Below the pieces are notes generated by a model. The model saw only the letters and a list, made by a program, of their open reading frames with translations, was not told the origin of the DNA and ran no database searches. Shown here piece after piece: positions 49,345 through 61,622 of a DNA stretch of 64,000 nucleotides; position 1 is the first letter of the stretch, and the number at the start of each line of letters is the position of its first letter. The position numbers and the translations under genes are program-made. The DNA comes from Eonycteris spelaea. Lineage: Eukaryota; Chordata; Mammalia; Chiroptera; Pteropodidae. The stretch lies in contig PUFA01000068.1 in the NCBI GenBank assembly GCA_003508835.1, positions 4,588,001-4,652,000 of the forward strand, given 5' to 3'.

Positions 49345-50469
49345 GTAAGTAACATTTTTATTAGACTTTCTTTAAAACCTATGGTAGAACTTTATCAGCT
49401 AAATTTAAAATTTAGTATGAATTCAGTTTTACCTAATCCAGAAAACTTTATAAAATAATGTGTAGAATGAGTTTTATGAGTTGCCTTTTGATATTTGCTA
49501 AATCTCAGCTTAGTCACACAAATGTTTTCCTCTTTCATTTATTGTTTCGTAAAGCACAAGGGCCTGTCATAAGGAAAAAAAAAAAGACATAGTCAATTGC
49601 GTTCAAATAATGTTAGTTTCCTATGTGGTTCACTGAAAAGAGATTAAATTTCTTTAGGAATGAACAAATTTTTGGCTCTCTTGGTAAAGAAATGCTCAAA
49701 TTAATTTCTATTACAGAGCATAGAACATAAGTAATTCAATAAATATTTGATGCATTTTGCAGGGCTTCCAACAAGAATTGGAGCAAAAGTTTTGTGAGGG
49801 TAAAGACTGTCTATATATAATGAAATGTATGATTTTGTAAAAGCTTGGGACATGAGATAACAGGATCAGTCTGATCAATATAGGCTGGGATTCTGTACCT
49901 GGGATTCTATAAACACCGTGGTGACCAAAGTTTTAGACAATGGAGTCTGGCTGGGATGGGGAGTTTGGAGACCAGCAATGGCCAGAATATGAGTGAGCGG
50001 TTGACATTTTGGGGGTCCAACAAAGTTTTGTGAGTGGCTCTTTGCTGATGGGTAGAAAACAGTAATTTGGGAAGATAAAACAGATACAGATCCATGCAGA
50101 CAGAAGTTTGAAGCCAGAAGAAGGGCTGAAAAGATAATGAATACTAAGAACAAACAGATTAAGAAAAGCATGTGAAGCATTTATAAAAATACCTGACACA
50201 AGTAAGTGGTTGGTAACTAGCAGCTATTCTCAGTCTTAGAACTCAGCGTCAAATGCCTGCAAGGTCCAAGCAAACAGATCCAGATCCAAATGGAGCAGGA
50301 AGTGTAGGGCCAGTGGGGAATAGAGAGCACACAGCCTTCCTAAGGGGGTAACTGCCACTTGGCACCAGTGAAATTGTACCAAGGGTAATGGGGCTAAGTG
50401 GTTATCAGACATTACAATTTTTCAATGGAGGTCAACTTTGAATTTTTATGTAAAAAATCTGTAATTTTT

Positions 50470-50596
50470 CCCATTTTTAAAAACTTATTTATTTTAATTA
50501 GTTTCAAGTATACGGTATATTGGTTAGATATCTATATAGTTCATAAAGTGATCCCCCCCCCCCCAAATTGCTCCCTCCCTCCCCTGGTCCCCACCT
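50470..50596 (-). mobile_element. Short 5'-truncated LINE-1 tail flanked by a target-site duplication
   Basis: The + strand reads the reversed tail ('cttatttattttaattagtttc') and 3' UTR ('ggttagatatctatatagttc', 'taaagtgatcccccc'). It is flanked by AAAATCTGTAATTTTT (50454-50469) and AAAAGTCTGCAATTTTT (50597-50613), a diverged direct repeat that fits a target-site duplication. Confidence 0.75.
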
Positions 50597-51084
50597 AAAA
50601 GTCTGCAATTTTTAAATACAGGCAATTAATTTTCAAAAGTTTCAACATTGTGTGTACCAAACAAAGTGTGTCTAGTCCAGAGCTGCCCTTTGGGAGATGT
50701 CTGACTCAAGGGAGCTGGAGGACTCGGAGCTGGTTCTGCAAGCTGGGATTCAGGCCTCAAGAGAGCAGAACGTTAGAACTGGAGTACAAGGTTGGGACTT
50801 GATTACAGGAACAAGTGACTAAAACTGGGACACAGGGTCAGGACAAGAATAACAGCAAACTTGATATAGTGCTAAGTCACCTGAAGTACCGAACTAGGGC
50901 TTTCTGAACAGGAGTTGTTTAGGGTCAGACCGAAATGGGGTTAGGCTTACTGGTAGGAAACAAGAGACCCAGCCGTGGAAAGTAAACGGCTGTTAGAAGG
51001 AAGGAGAACAATGTGTTAAAGACACACGGTGTCCAGTGTTATATCTCTCACTCTTTCTACTTTCTTTTACTTATTAAACATTTA

Positions 51085-51325
51085 TACTTGGATTACTATA
51101 TATATACCTGACACTGTTTTAAACACTAACAAATATTAACTATTTAATCCTCATAACAACCCTAGGAGAGAGGTACTATTAATTTCTCCATTTTACAGAT
51201 GAGGAAAGGGAATTATGAAGAGGTTAAATAACTTAGTCTCAAGGCAGCACAGTAAGAGGAAGAGCTAAGAGTGAACCTAGGTAGCCTGGCTATAGAGTTT
51301 GAGATCTTAGTTCCTGAGGTGCTGC
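51085..51325 (-). mobile_element. MIR SINE, antisense, well preserved
   Basis: 'taatcctcataacaacccta', 'ctccattttacagatgaggaaa' and 'aagaggttaaataacttag' are MIR reversed, among the clearest copies here. Confidence 0.9.
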
Positions 51326-51899
51326 GTTCTTCCTTCCCTCCCTTGTTTTCTGCCTTTCAGCTTAGTAACCAAGTTTGCTTACTTACTTCTCTGCTACGTG
51401 TAGCTTTGGGTGCAAGACAACTTGTCACAGAAGCTTCAGTACCCTAGTAGCAGGGATCCATGTCTATATTAAAGAATCCAGTGTGTTTGCTAGAGTAAAT
51501 CTCTTTTCTGTATCTATTGGCAAAGCAAATGAGCAGTATTTGAAGAAGTAGATATGGAGCACAGAAATTTAATTTTTAAGCAGAATTGCTTTCTTGTGGT
51601 AGATATATATTATTTCAAAGCCTTTTTTTAAGGTTTTCATGGTTTAATTGCCAGTACCCTTTATACAAATATTTATCAGTGGACTTTACAGATTTTGTAC
51701 AGACATGTTCAACTGATATATCAACCAATTAGCTAGCAAGATCAGCCATATATATCAAGTTAATACAATTGCTCTCATTCCCCTAAATATCAACTTTGTA
51801 TCTTAATTTAAGTTTTTCAAAAGACTTTTTTTTATATAACTTCAATTGCTTTTTATATAATGCAACCCTCTTCGAGCCTTCTTAAGAACTAAAACCTTT

Positions 51900-52090
51900 A
51901 GAGAGTTTTGCTGAGCAACTTGGTGTGGTAAAAATGTCCCAATGTTCATGGCAATGTATTCTTGGGTAATTCACATAATATTTCTGGACTTAAATTAATC
52001 TATAAGACATAAATTATACAATACTTCAGAGGTAGTTGTGGGAATTAAATGAGATTATGGGTGTGAAATCATGCTGTGTTAACTTTGGTT
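51900..52090 (+). mobile_element. MIR SINE, eroded
   Basis: 'cttgggtaattcacataata', 'cttaaattaatctataagac' and 'gtgggaattaaatgagatta' suggest MIR in sense. Confidence 0.5.
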
Positions 52091-52924
52091 GATAGGGGTT
52101 GCTTTATTTATCATTTTATTTAATAAACACTTATGAAGTAACACATGCTAGACTCTGAGAGAATGGGAAATATAAATATCTTCGCCCACGTAGAAGAAAC
52201 ATGAATATGTTACCCACTGAAAATAGCAGATTTGGTGCACATTAATGTAGATATGCTTTGGGTCTTAGCATTGGACCAACTCTTGCCTTTTTTTTCCTGA
52301 CTCACTGGGTAACCTTGAACAAATCACCATTCCTTTTGCTATTTTTTTCATTCCCCAGTGTTCTATACTTTGTTTTCCTCTTTTATTTCTCATGTTCTAG
52401 TTGTTCGCATAATTTCAGCTCTATTTAATGAAAAAATGATTTTAGAGCTCCCCAGAGCATTTCAGTCATGTTGCATAAGAACATTTCCTTCTTTAAAAAA
52501 TTTCTTAAATGATAAATTTTAACATATATATTACAGTGCTCCTCAAAAATTTTTTCATTAAAAGTAAATGTATTAATTTTGCCAATGAGCAAATTCATTT
52601 TAAAAATGTGTGGTCCTTTTGGAAATGACTTCTGGCATACATGCAAGTGGCAATTGAAAAACTAGAGGAAACCCGTGGTCAAGGGAAATTTTTAAGTAAG
52701 TGTTGAAAAAAAAGCTACAACAGATTTCTGCATTTTTTTCTTTTTGGAAGGTGAATTAGGGATATTAGAACTTTTAAAGTGTCTGCCATTAACAAAGATG
52801 TCGCTGTGGTTCTTACATGTGAATGCTTTGTCATTCTTGTATGATGTCATGGTATTTTAGGGTTGGGCAGAACCTTACATTTGCTTTTATGTAAAACAGG
52901 CATCCCCTATATGATATTTTTATT

Positions 52925-53060
52925 ATGGGGCCCAGCGTTTGGAACAGTGTTATCCAAAGTATATTATTTTCATCATGATGGCAGAAGTAGGAGAAGACAA
53001 GACCAGGACACAAGTGCTCAAGGAAAATTGAGGAGAGAAAAAATTTTTTCATTTAAACAC
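52925..53060. repeat. Old interspersed repeat, copy A (family unresolved)
   Basis: 'ggggcccagcgtttggaacag', 'catcatgatggcagaagtagg' and 'aggacacaagtgctc' align with the copy starting at 53723. Confidence 0.45.
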
Positions 53061-53579
53061 TCTGTAGTTTCCATTTTTTGCTCTATTGTTTCATTCTTTC
53101 CCATGATACATTGACTATTGCCTTATGCAAGGTACTAAAAATGGAGAGTTCAGAGCAGAGCCTGCGTATGATCTGTAGGCTCAGCTTCCTGAAGGCTGAC
53201 AGTGAAACCGACTGGCCTGGGAGCCTCCTCTCCTGACATACATCTTGCCTTCGGCATATTTTCCAGAATTCTAAATTTCATTCTTTCTCCTTTTAAAAAA
53301 TAGAATTAATCAGAGAGATTCTAGCTTGCCTTTTTTTTCCACCATCCTTTTCTAGCTTTCATTTCATGGTGGTTATAGTTTGGTCCATTTTCTGGAAATA
53401 TACTATGGAAAGTGTAGAAAACTCAAGAATCATGAGTTGTAAATCTTGTTAAGTAACTTAGAGTTCAAGGAATGTAAACCTCTCATTTTCAAATGCAGAT
53501 AGTCTAGCTCAACTAGTAAATGGTAGAACTTGGGCTACCATTTACTGTTTTCATTGCATAACATTTTCCATTTTTGGTG

Positions 53580-53935
53580 TGTAATCGACAACCACAGGAT
53601 CAGCGGCATATAAAATAAACGTTTATTTCTCCCATAATGTTTGCTGATTGGCTGGGATAGGTGCTTCAGGCTGTAGATTACCAGGTCGGCTGGGGCATCT
53701 CTGCTTCCCATGTTCCATTGTGGGGTCCAGAGGATGGGATAGTATTACTCCGAGTACGTTGCTTTCATTATGGTGGCTGAAAGACAAGAAGAAAAGCATA
53801 GGACATAAGCACAGTGAAAACCTCTACTCACATCACCTCCACTAATACCCCTCTGGCCAAAGCAAGTTATACTGCCAAGCTCAAGGCAGAGGAAGGAGTG
53901 AATATTTGCCAAACAAGAAAACAAATTTACCATAC
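53580..53935. repeat. Old interspersed repeat, copy B (family unresolved)
   Basis: 'ggggtccagaggatgggatag', 'cattatggtggctgaaagac' and 'ctctggccaaagcaagttat' match an old mammalian repeat that I recognise but cannot name. Its middle aligns with copy A at 52925. Confidence 0.5.
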
Positions 53936-54294
53936 CAGAGCCATAAGTAAAAGCTCTAGGAATCTGTATTTGCCCCTTTTTAGGAATAAAACAGGTACAA
54001 CAAAAGGAATCTTAACATTTTAAAAATATCAGTAAGGCAATGATAATAAAGTTTCGAAGGGGCTTGGTTCAAATGATATGGGGAGTGGGTGTGTACATTA
54101 TTAGGGATGTGTAAGGGTGAGTAATGAGAAATAAAAGAAAGAACCAGCAAGTGCTGTTAGTACAACAACTTTTCTGTGATACACTGTTGTCTGAAACTTT
54201 GTTTCCAGACTAGAAATCTAAATAATGGAGACAAGGGAATTTGTTCCAGAAATTCCAGGACATGGCTTGGAAAACCTCCTAAGGAAGTAAAGGA

Positions 54295-54468
54295 AAGAGA
54301 GAAAGAGAGGAGAGGAGAGGAGAGGAGAGGAGAGGAGAGGAGGGACGGGTGGGGAGGGGAGGGTTGCGAAGGAAGGGTAGGGGAGGAGAGAAGAGGAGAA
54401 GAGAGGAGAGGAGAGGAGAGGAGAGGAGAGAGAGGAGAGGAGAGGAGAGGAGAGGAGAGGAGAGAGGT
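54295..54468. repeat. (GAGAG)n purine minisatellite
   Basis: About 175 bp of GAGAG/GAGAGG units in two blocks are separated by a G-rich spacer (54341-54390). The E/R-rich 101-codon open frame covering it is an artefact of the repeat. Confidence 0.95.
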
Positions 54469-55493
54469 AAAGTTAGGTTAAAAAAAGAATGAGAGAGCCC
54501 TTAACAGTATCACCCAATGTACTTGCCAAGATCATTTATGTAAAAGTTATTTGATAAGCATCGTAATATCCTTATAGTATTATCAGAGAAATTTTTGTAG
54601 AGTGCTTTAAATGTGAAAGGTCATTAGAGGCAGACATACCTAAGATTCTGAGGCAGAGGACGAGAGACTGGTCTCCAGGAAATAAAATGGCCTGAGGAAA
54701 GGCTGGCAATGTACGTGAAGGTCGGAGAAAAGAGAAGGGGATGAGAGAAAATAAAGGATGATATGGTTCAGGAGCATAGAGAAGTAATCGAATTGGCACT
54801 GAGATTCATTCCGGAGCCAAAGAATGGACTTGAGACTAAAAGATGTTGCTAAGCAGGATTTAAATGGCATTTCTGATGGATTCCGACAGCAGGAAGCTAA
54901 GGGTGAGAGCTCTCTGAGGAGGAAGCTGCTGCATTACCGAAGCCGGATGACCAGACATGGTCATTAGAGGTGGACAGTTAGGAATTCGTTTCCTTGAGTC
55001 ACTGTACAATAACAGACCCTTGTGATTTAGGCTGCTGTTCACTTTTAATTGGGTAGTTTTCTGGAATTACTCATGAAGGGAAAGGAACCAAAAGTATGTT
55101 TGTTTCTTTGAACCATCCTGGGAGTAATTAATAATGGCAACATATTTTGGAAGGATTTGTTAAATTTAGCACATTTATCCTTCAGCAAACAAGTTTGTTT
55201 CTTTTTATGGTTTTTCCCTTGAACACTGTTAAAGCTATATTGTTGATACTTTATCTGTTGGAAATGTAATATAATCCAGAAATGAAAAACTCTTACCTGC
55301 CAGAAAACAGCTTAATTTTGGCTTAACTATACCCATGAGGCAATTGGAATTTAGCAATAGAGGCAAAGCTATCAATATTTGTTCCAGAATCAAACCTAGC
55401 CAATTTAAATCCATTCCTCAATTGCCATAATCAGAAGATGCCCTAATGCTTCCACTCATTACTTTGCTTTAAAAGGCAAAGATATGGAACATG

Positions 55494-55652
55494 ATAGTGC
55501 TTCTCAAGTATTAATGTGTATGATAATTATCTGAAAATCTTAAAAATGAAGAGTCTGGTTCAGTGGGTCTGGAACGAGGCCTGCCAGTCTGCATTGCTAA
55601 TAAACTCCAGGTGAGACTGATTCTCAGCTATATACCACACTTTGAGTAACAA
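55494..55652 (+). mobile_element. MER5A-type hAT DNA transposon
   Basis: It starts 'agtgcttctcaagtattaatgtg', passes 'gagtctggttcagtgggtctgg' and ends 'ataccacactttgagtaac', as in MER5A. Nearly full length. Confidence 0.85.
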
Positions 55653-55664
55653 AAAGTCAAGTGA

Positions 55665-55870
55665 GAAAGACTAGCCTTTGGATTCAGGAACAACTGGGTC
55701 CTAGGCCCACCTCTATCACTTGGTACTTGCATGAGTTTTGGTTAAGTCAAACTCTCTAAAACTCTGTTTTGTTATTTGTAAAATGTGGATAATAATATTT
55801 GACTTGCTGAGATTGTTATGAGTACTCTTTCTAAATCATAGGAGTTACTTAATGTTCATCATCAGAACAT
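55665..55870 (+). mobile_element. MIR SINE
   Basis: 'ctaggcccacctctatcacttgg', 'gttatttgtaaaatgtggataata' and 'aggagttacttaatgttcatc' are MIR in sense, directly after the MER5A copy. Confidence 0.75.
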
Positions 55871-55977
55871 TTTTTTGACTTAACTCGTGAACTATTGAGC
55901 CAAGAATGCCAAAGCCATAGCCAGTTTAGAGGTAGGGCCAATAGCAATTATGTAGGTCCACGGGCCTACATAGGTCT

Positions 55978-56136
55978 TTGTTTCTGGAAGTGTGGCCCAT
56001 TGACTAGCAGAATCATTATTACATAGGAGCTTGTGAGCATAGAATCCAAAGCCCTACTCAAGACTTACTAAACCAGAAACTGTGTTTTTAACAAGCACTC
56101 TAGTGATTTGTATACATATTAAAGTTTGCTGAACAT
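55978..56136 (-). mobile_element. MER5A-type hAT DNA transposon, antisense
   Basis: 'ggaagtgtggcccattgacta', 'ttactaaaccagaaactgtg' and 'ttaacaagcactctagtgattt' match MER5A reversed. Confidence 0.85.
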
Positions 56137-56344
56137 TGGTCAATATAACAGAAACCTTTTTATTTGTTTGTTATAGATCCTGCTGACTTGTTCTTTCACC
56201 ACACCTTTAGGCCAGCCCTAGGGAAAGCTGCCCTTTTCACACAGTTACCTTAAACAGATGCATATCTTAGGAAAAAAGGACCAATTCAATTCACCAAATT
56301 AACTCACTTAATGACCAATCTCCATGTCTGCTAGCTTCTAAACT

Positions 56345-56530
56345 TGTGCTCTCCAAGACAGTAGCTGCAAGCCTCAATGCTAATTAAAATAACAATTAAA
56401 ATTCAGTTCTTCTGTTGTACTAGCCACATTTTAAGTGCTCAGTAGCTACTGTGGTTAATAGATACTGTATTAAACAGTGCAGATATAGGTTATGTCCATT
56501 ATTTCAGAAAGTCCTATTGGACAGAGTAGT
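56345..56530. mobile_element. hAT-type MER element (MER58-like family)
   Basis: Inverted end sequences 'gctctccaagacagtagc' and 'tcctattggacagagtag' flank 'tactagccacattttaagtg', 'ctcagtagctactgtggtta'. The exact family name is uncertain. Confidence 0.6.
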
Positions 56531-57318
56531 TCTAGATAGTAAATAATAAGAAAGAAATAGGAGGAGGAAGGGAGCTAAAGTTTATTGAGAAAACACTATA
56601 TTCTATGTGCTATATATATTATATATATTATATATCTCCTAATTAAATATCAAAATTATCTTCCCAACTTTTGTGAGTTGGTTTCATTTCCTCCTTTTTG
56701 AGTTGAGTATTTTCAAATCTTCTAGTCATCATTATCCTTGGGAACTGTGGGATATGCTCATGTGTAAAACAATTTCTGTCCTCATGGCCCTTGAAAGCAT
56801 ATTAACTTTAAGATTCTCATACATGACACACATGTAGGCAAATGTAAACAATTACTGAAAGCTTTCTTAAAAGTCCCACGTTTCTCTCATCATTTTCTTT
56901 TTGTAAAATTTTAATACTCTTATTTAGACTGAAATGAACCTTTAAAAAAAATTAAAAATAAGTAAAAGACTTGACCTACTTATCCTACATGAGTCTTTTT
57001 TCCTTACAGTGTCCTTGTAGAGGGCAGTTAGCTGGCCACCCTGCTCATAACTCCCCACCCACTGGGAAGCCTGTACATAGGCTTGGACCTCAGGTGGGAG
57101 GCAATTGGAAAATACAATAGTTGTCCAAGTGGAGAATGTGATTGTTGGGTGACAGTCACCACAGAGGCCCTTTTTTCTGGTAGTGGTTTCTCTGAAGGTA
57201 CAGGCCTTATATATATCTGGCCAAAGAAGCCATTCTTGTTCTAAGGAGTTCAGCCCAGCAGAGCAGGTTTAAGAACAAAGGGAAATAATCCTGAAAAATA
57301 TTTGTATGGTTTCTCTAC

Positions 57319-57505
57319 AGCATTGCAACTCAGAATGCAGTCCATGAACTGATAGCATCAGGTCTGATCAGAAAGATTACTAGAATTGCAGACTCTCCAG
57401 TGGTATCCCAGATCTATAGAATCAGAATCTCTGAGGGTGAGACCAAGGAGTCTATGTTTTTACAAGCATCCCAGGTGATTCTTATACACTCCAAAGTTTG
57501 AAAGA
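57319..57505 (-). mobile_element. MER5A-type hAT DNA transposon, antisense
   Basis: 'actcagaatgcagtccatgaac', 'tatagaatcagaatctctgagg' and 'cactccaaagtttgaaagatg' match MER5A reversed. Confidence 0.8.
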
Positions 57506-57889
57506 TGCCTGTGGGGACTTGAAGGAGCTTCTGGATGCTGGACTGAAGTTGAGGTGAAGGGTGGGGTAGTAAATACTACATATAGGAAGGACCAAAATTT
57601 TTTAAAAAACCTATAGGGATTCATTGAAGTGCAGTAATCTGAGCCAACATTTAATCCTGGTGTTATTACTGTTGTCATCATTGTTGTTGCTTAAATCATG
57701 TAGGATTTTTTAAAAATTAAGTTTCATAGTCTGGTGGAGTCTACTGGATAATGCATAATGGTAGCATGTGCTGTTAAAACACCCCTTGAGTATCTCTGCC
57801 TAGCTCGCTCCTATGCATCCTAAAGAGTTCAGCTAGACTAATGCTTCGTCTGGGAGGTTGAGGTTAGCACTAGTGCTCTTATTGTGTGC

Positions 57890-58085
57890 TTAGACTTCAG
57901 GCTCTTTTTTCCTTCGTAGAAGTTACTACACTGCATTTTAACTGTTTCTTTAATGGCTGATATTTCTTCTTACAGTGTAAACTCCATAAGCACAGTGAGA
58001 AACTCATTTCTCCTATCATTTTACCTTTATAACCTGACACATTTTGGCTGGGCTGGCTGAATGAATGGATAAATGAATGAATGAA
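57890..58085 (+). mobile_element. LINE-2 3' end
   Basis: 'gtgtaaactccataagcacag' and the tail 'ggctgaatgaatggataaatg' are L2 in sense. Confidence 0.65.
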
Positions 58086-58109
58086 GATGTAAAGAAACTA
58101 AGGGAATAT

Positions 58110-58385
58110 GCTATAAAGAACCATCCCATTTGAGGAAGTCAGAGAAAGGTAGAATTTTAGCTAACTCTTAAAGAATAAGTAAGACATTTGCAGGCAGGGT
58201 AGAAAAAAAGACAGTCCAGGAAGAGGGAATTCTATGTCCAAAGGTCAGGGGCCTGGAAACATATTCTGAGTTCTGTGTGCCCAAAGCATAGAGTGGTAGT
58301 ATAAGATGAGAATGGAAAGGTAAGGTCGAGTCTGAGTGAGAAGGCCTTGTTTGCTTGATATGGGATTCGGACTTTAACCTGTAGG
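58110..58385 (-). mobile_element. LINE-2 interior fragment, antisense
   Basis: 'gtccaggaagagggaattcta' and 'tgtccaaaggtcaggggcct' match L2 reversed. It lies between two sense copies. Confidence 0.55.
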
Positions 58386-58539
58386 CTTTGCCAGTAGTAT
58401 CTTCTCCTATATTTGGGAATTATATACACCACTGTACCTATAGAACCTTTTCTGTGCCTGTTATGTAGCAGGCACCCTAAAATACATGTTAAATAAATAA
58501 AGCCAAGAAACAATAGTAACCACTTAACAGCAATGGACT

Positions 58540-58735
58540 ATAAGCTTTTCTTGAACTTTTTGCATACTTCCTATCTCCTTGCCATTGTTCACTATGTTCT
58601 GATAGCCCAGAATGTCTTTTCCTCCATACCCATCTTTTAAGATCCCATTAAACTGCCACCTCCATCAAGAAGCCTTCATCAATCCCTCTAGGTAAAATTC
58701 ATGTCTCCTTCTCCTTGATTCCAGTATTTAACTCA
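58540..58735 (+). mobile_element. LINE-2 fragment
   Basis: 'catcttttaagatcccattaa' and 'tccatcaagaagccttcatcaatcc' match L2 ORF2 end in sense. Confidence 0.65.
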
Positions 58736-58754
58736 CAGGAGATTGCCTGCTTTA

Positions 58755-58880
58755 GTGGAAAGAGGATGGACTTAGGGCTCTTTCAATTCTATCACACATT
58801 AACTGGATAACCTTGAAAAATTAACTTCTTTGAACTTTTTTCCTCATCTGTAAGTAGAATGAGTAATAACGCTCTTCTAT
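58755..58880 (+). mobile_element. MIR SINE, 3' truncated
   Basis: 'actggataaccttgaaaaatt' and 'ttttcctcatctgtaagtag' are the MIR core. Confidence 0.65.
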
Positions 58881-58894
58881 GGTACACGAATTAG

Positions 58895-59310
58895 TATATG
58901 TGTTCAGTTACATATAACAGAGACCAAAAATAACAGTGCTTTTGTAAGATAGAAATGTATTTTTCTTACATATAACAGTCTATAAGTGGGTTGTCCAGAA
59001 ATAGAACCTTATTGTCTTGCTCTACCACCCTCAGATGTTACCCTTGTATGCATAGTCACCACAATGACATGCCAAGGAGAAGGCTAGAAGGAGGACAAAG
59101 AGATGAGCATGGCCCCTCCCTTGAAAATTTTATTTCCCCTGTATCCCAAGAGTTAGACAAGCACAAAACCACACCTAGCTGCAATGGGAGATATACATGC
59201 AGTCTTTATTCTGGACTACCTGGGCCCAGATAAAAATTGGGGATCCCATCACTATGGCAGGAAAGGATAATGAATATTGGGGGACACAACTGGTCTCTGC
59301 AACACAGTGT
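58895..59310. repeat. Old interspersed repeat (family unresolved)
   Basis: 'cacacctagctgcaatgggag', 'agtctttattctggactacc' and 'gggggacacaactggtctctgc' are familiar from a widespread mammalian repeat that I cannot name. The 80-codon + open frame (58991-59233) lies inside it. Confidence 0.5.
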
Positions 59311-59939
59311 ATATAATTAGTAGAGTTCGTCAATGTGGGGACTTTTCCCCAGGGGATGCTAAAGATGATCCATGAGGACTGGAAGCTTTCTCTTCATATT
59401 TTCTCATTATTTCGAATTTCAACATTTGGATATGTTTTATTTTAAAAATGCAGTATTACAGTTGTATAAGTATATAATTACTCTGCAGATTAAGACATAT
59501 GGGGACACATGCTCACAAACATTGTACAGATAGAAATATTAAATAAAAAACTATAAAAATCACTGGTTGGGAGCATTAGAGAAAATGTTTAGACATTGCT
59601 TGACACATAATAAACGTTTGATAAATGACCACTGTTTCTGAGCAAAATTAACATTTCCTATATTCTTTCTTATTTACTAACAGTTCTTATCATTTGATAT
59701 TAGCCTTAAAAAGCTGTGCTTAGCTTATCTTTAAATTCCAGAGAACACTTAGCTCAGATCCATGCACATAATAGGATTTAATAAAAGTTTAATTTGTTAC
59801 TGTCACATAAAGTTGCATTAGTCAAATTTAGCTGTTTTAATAAAGAGTAAATCTTTCTTTGAAAAATAAGTTAATCAGGTAAAATGTGTGTATTTTAATT
59901 TGATTCACATGACCACATAGAGTGAAGCGCATACTGCTA

Positions 59940-60000
59940 TCCAAGAGTAGGGTGCCAATTAATTGGCTTAATTAGCTAAGTTAAACATGCTGACCCATAA
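59940..60000. promoter_or_regulatory. Candidate homeodomain-binding cluster
   Basis: A perfect 14-base palindrome, GCCAATTAATTGGC (59954-59967), is followed two bases later by TAATTAGCTAA. These are homeodomain-type TAATTA cores in repeat-free sequence. Function is inferred only. Confidence 0.3.
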
Positions 60001-60689
60001 CTATTCTTTTCAAAAATATGATGCTTTTAACATGTTTTTTTTTCCCCTCACATGTATTTTTGAAAGAAAATTAATCAGTCGTATATGATAAAGGAGATCA
60101 TGATTAGTTGGGTGAGATCAAAGAAAAGAAAGAGAAAGGAAGACTGATAGTTAAGAGCAAAATCAGTAAAGGAAATGGGAGCTGAGTAACAAAGAGATGA
60201 TTTAAGACCTTTATATTATCTTCCCTAAATTTTAAGAGCATTATAGTTGGAATGAAGCTAACCTTACTTTGAACTTAAAAAACAAGTAGAAATACTAAAA
60301 CATAATTTTCCTAGGGACTGAAGAATTTTATGTGATACCAAGAGTATTCCATAATTCCTTCTCTCCCTTGTTAAATTTTGTTTGGCTTTTAAATGGACTT
60401 TTCTACACTGATATTTGTTCAGGAATCAATTCTTGTAGGGGAGGGTAATGACTATAGTTACCTATTCTCTGGGAAACTGGACGGACACTCTGATTCTATT
60501 TTGACTATTCCAATATAAATATTTTCTTCAGTGCCTAAACATCACTATTTGAACTCATTCAAAGCCTCTTTCCCTTACTGTTGATATTCTTTCAGTTCAT
60601 CCCCAGGATGCAAGCTCGTAAAAACAAACAAACAAAAAAGTTGTCTTTCTCCAATGGCAAATTGTCTTCCTTTTTGAGAAGTCTGAGGT

Positions 60690-60915
60690 ATTGGCAGTGG
60701 AGGTTACTTTGGCTTTGTTACCTGGCAGGCATACATTTATATCTTGTCCCATCTACTAGTCCTATAACGGGTAAATTACCTAAAAGTTTTGCACCTCATT
60801 TTTTTCTCCTACAAAATAGGATAAAATTACCTATCTCTTGGGTTCATTTATTAAATGAAATAATGATTATGATGAACTTAATATAGAATCTGGCACAGAG
60901 CAATCAATTACCTCT
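60690..60915 (+). mobile_element. MIR SINE
   Basis: 'gtaaattacctaaaagttttgc', 'ctacaaaataggataaaatt' and 'atatagaatctggcacagag' are MIR in sense. A T-rich run follows at about 60924-60958. Confidence 0.6.
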
Positions 60916-61622
60916 GATCTCCCTTTTTTTTCTTCTTCTTCTTTTTTTTTTTTTTTTGGTAAAAGAAATCCATTTGAAAAAATTAACAGTTTGAGTAAAA
61001 AAAATCTCAAAGATTTGGTTTTCAAAAGACCAAAGTTATTCCGTCGTCTTTGTTTATAACATAGAATCTAAGGCAAATAGCATTGCCCCACATCCCACAC
61101 AGATTTATGCTGGTAGCCCTCTGCCATGTGGCTTTCAATGGTTGACTTCCTCTAGTGTCTTCTCTTTTCTCAGTGTATCATATCTCAGACCTAAATTATG
61201 TTTCTCCTATTGTCACAAGAGTTCCAAGTTTGTGTGAATATTTGAATGACAGGATGAACTTTTATGAGCTTTTCCTTTGGTGAAAAAGCATAGTTGTTAC
61301 TTCACAAGCAACAATAATAGCAATGTGTTTTGATTATTCTGATTTCCACAAAGTGCTTCAAATGATGTTTTGCCCAGAGGTGTATTATTTTGGAAACTCA
61401 GGGGCATAAAACTAAAAGAATAGCAATCTAATGAGGTGTCACTTGAGGGAAAAGTAGTCATGAAATAACAAAACCAGATAGATCAAACAGCATTCTAAGA
61501 TGAGCAAGAGGAGCAAATAAACAATAACCCATCATAATCAGTATTTCTTCAAAGGCAATCTCAGGGAGTCTTTGTTTATTGTTTCTAAACACATTGGTAA
61601 TACTTTCTCTAATCCCCTGAAG

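Noticed and set aside
49875..50199. Three overlapping minus-strand open frames up to 101 codons
   Set aside because: Overlapping frames in one interval with no start context, splice sites or recognisable family; chance.
54176..54481. 101-codon E/R/G-rich open frame
   Set aside because: It is mostly the GAGAG array; no conserved domain or splice context.
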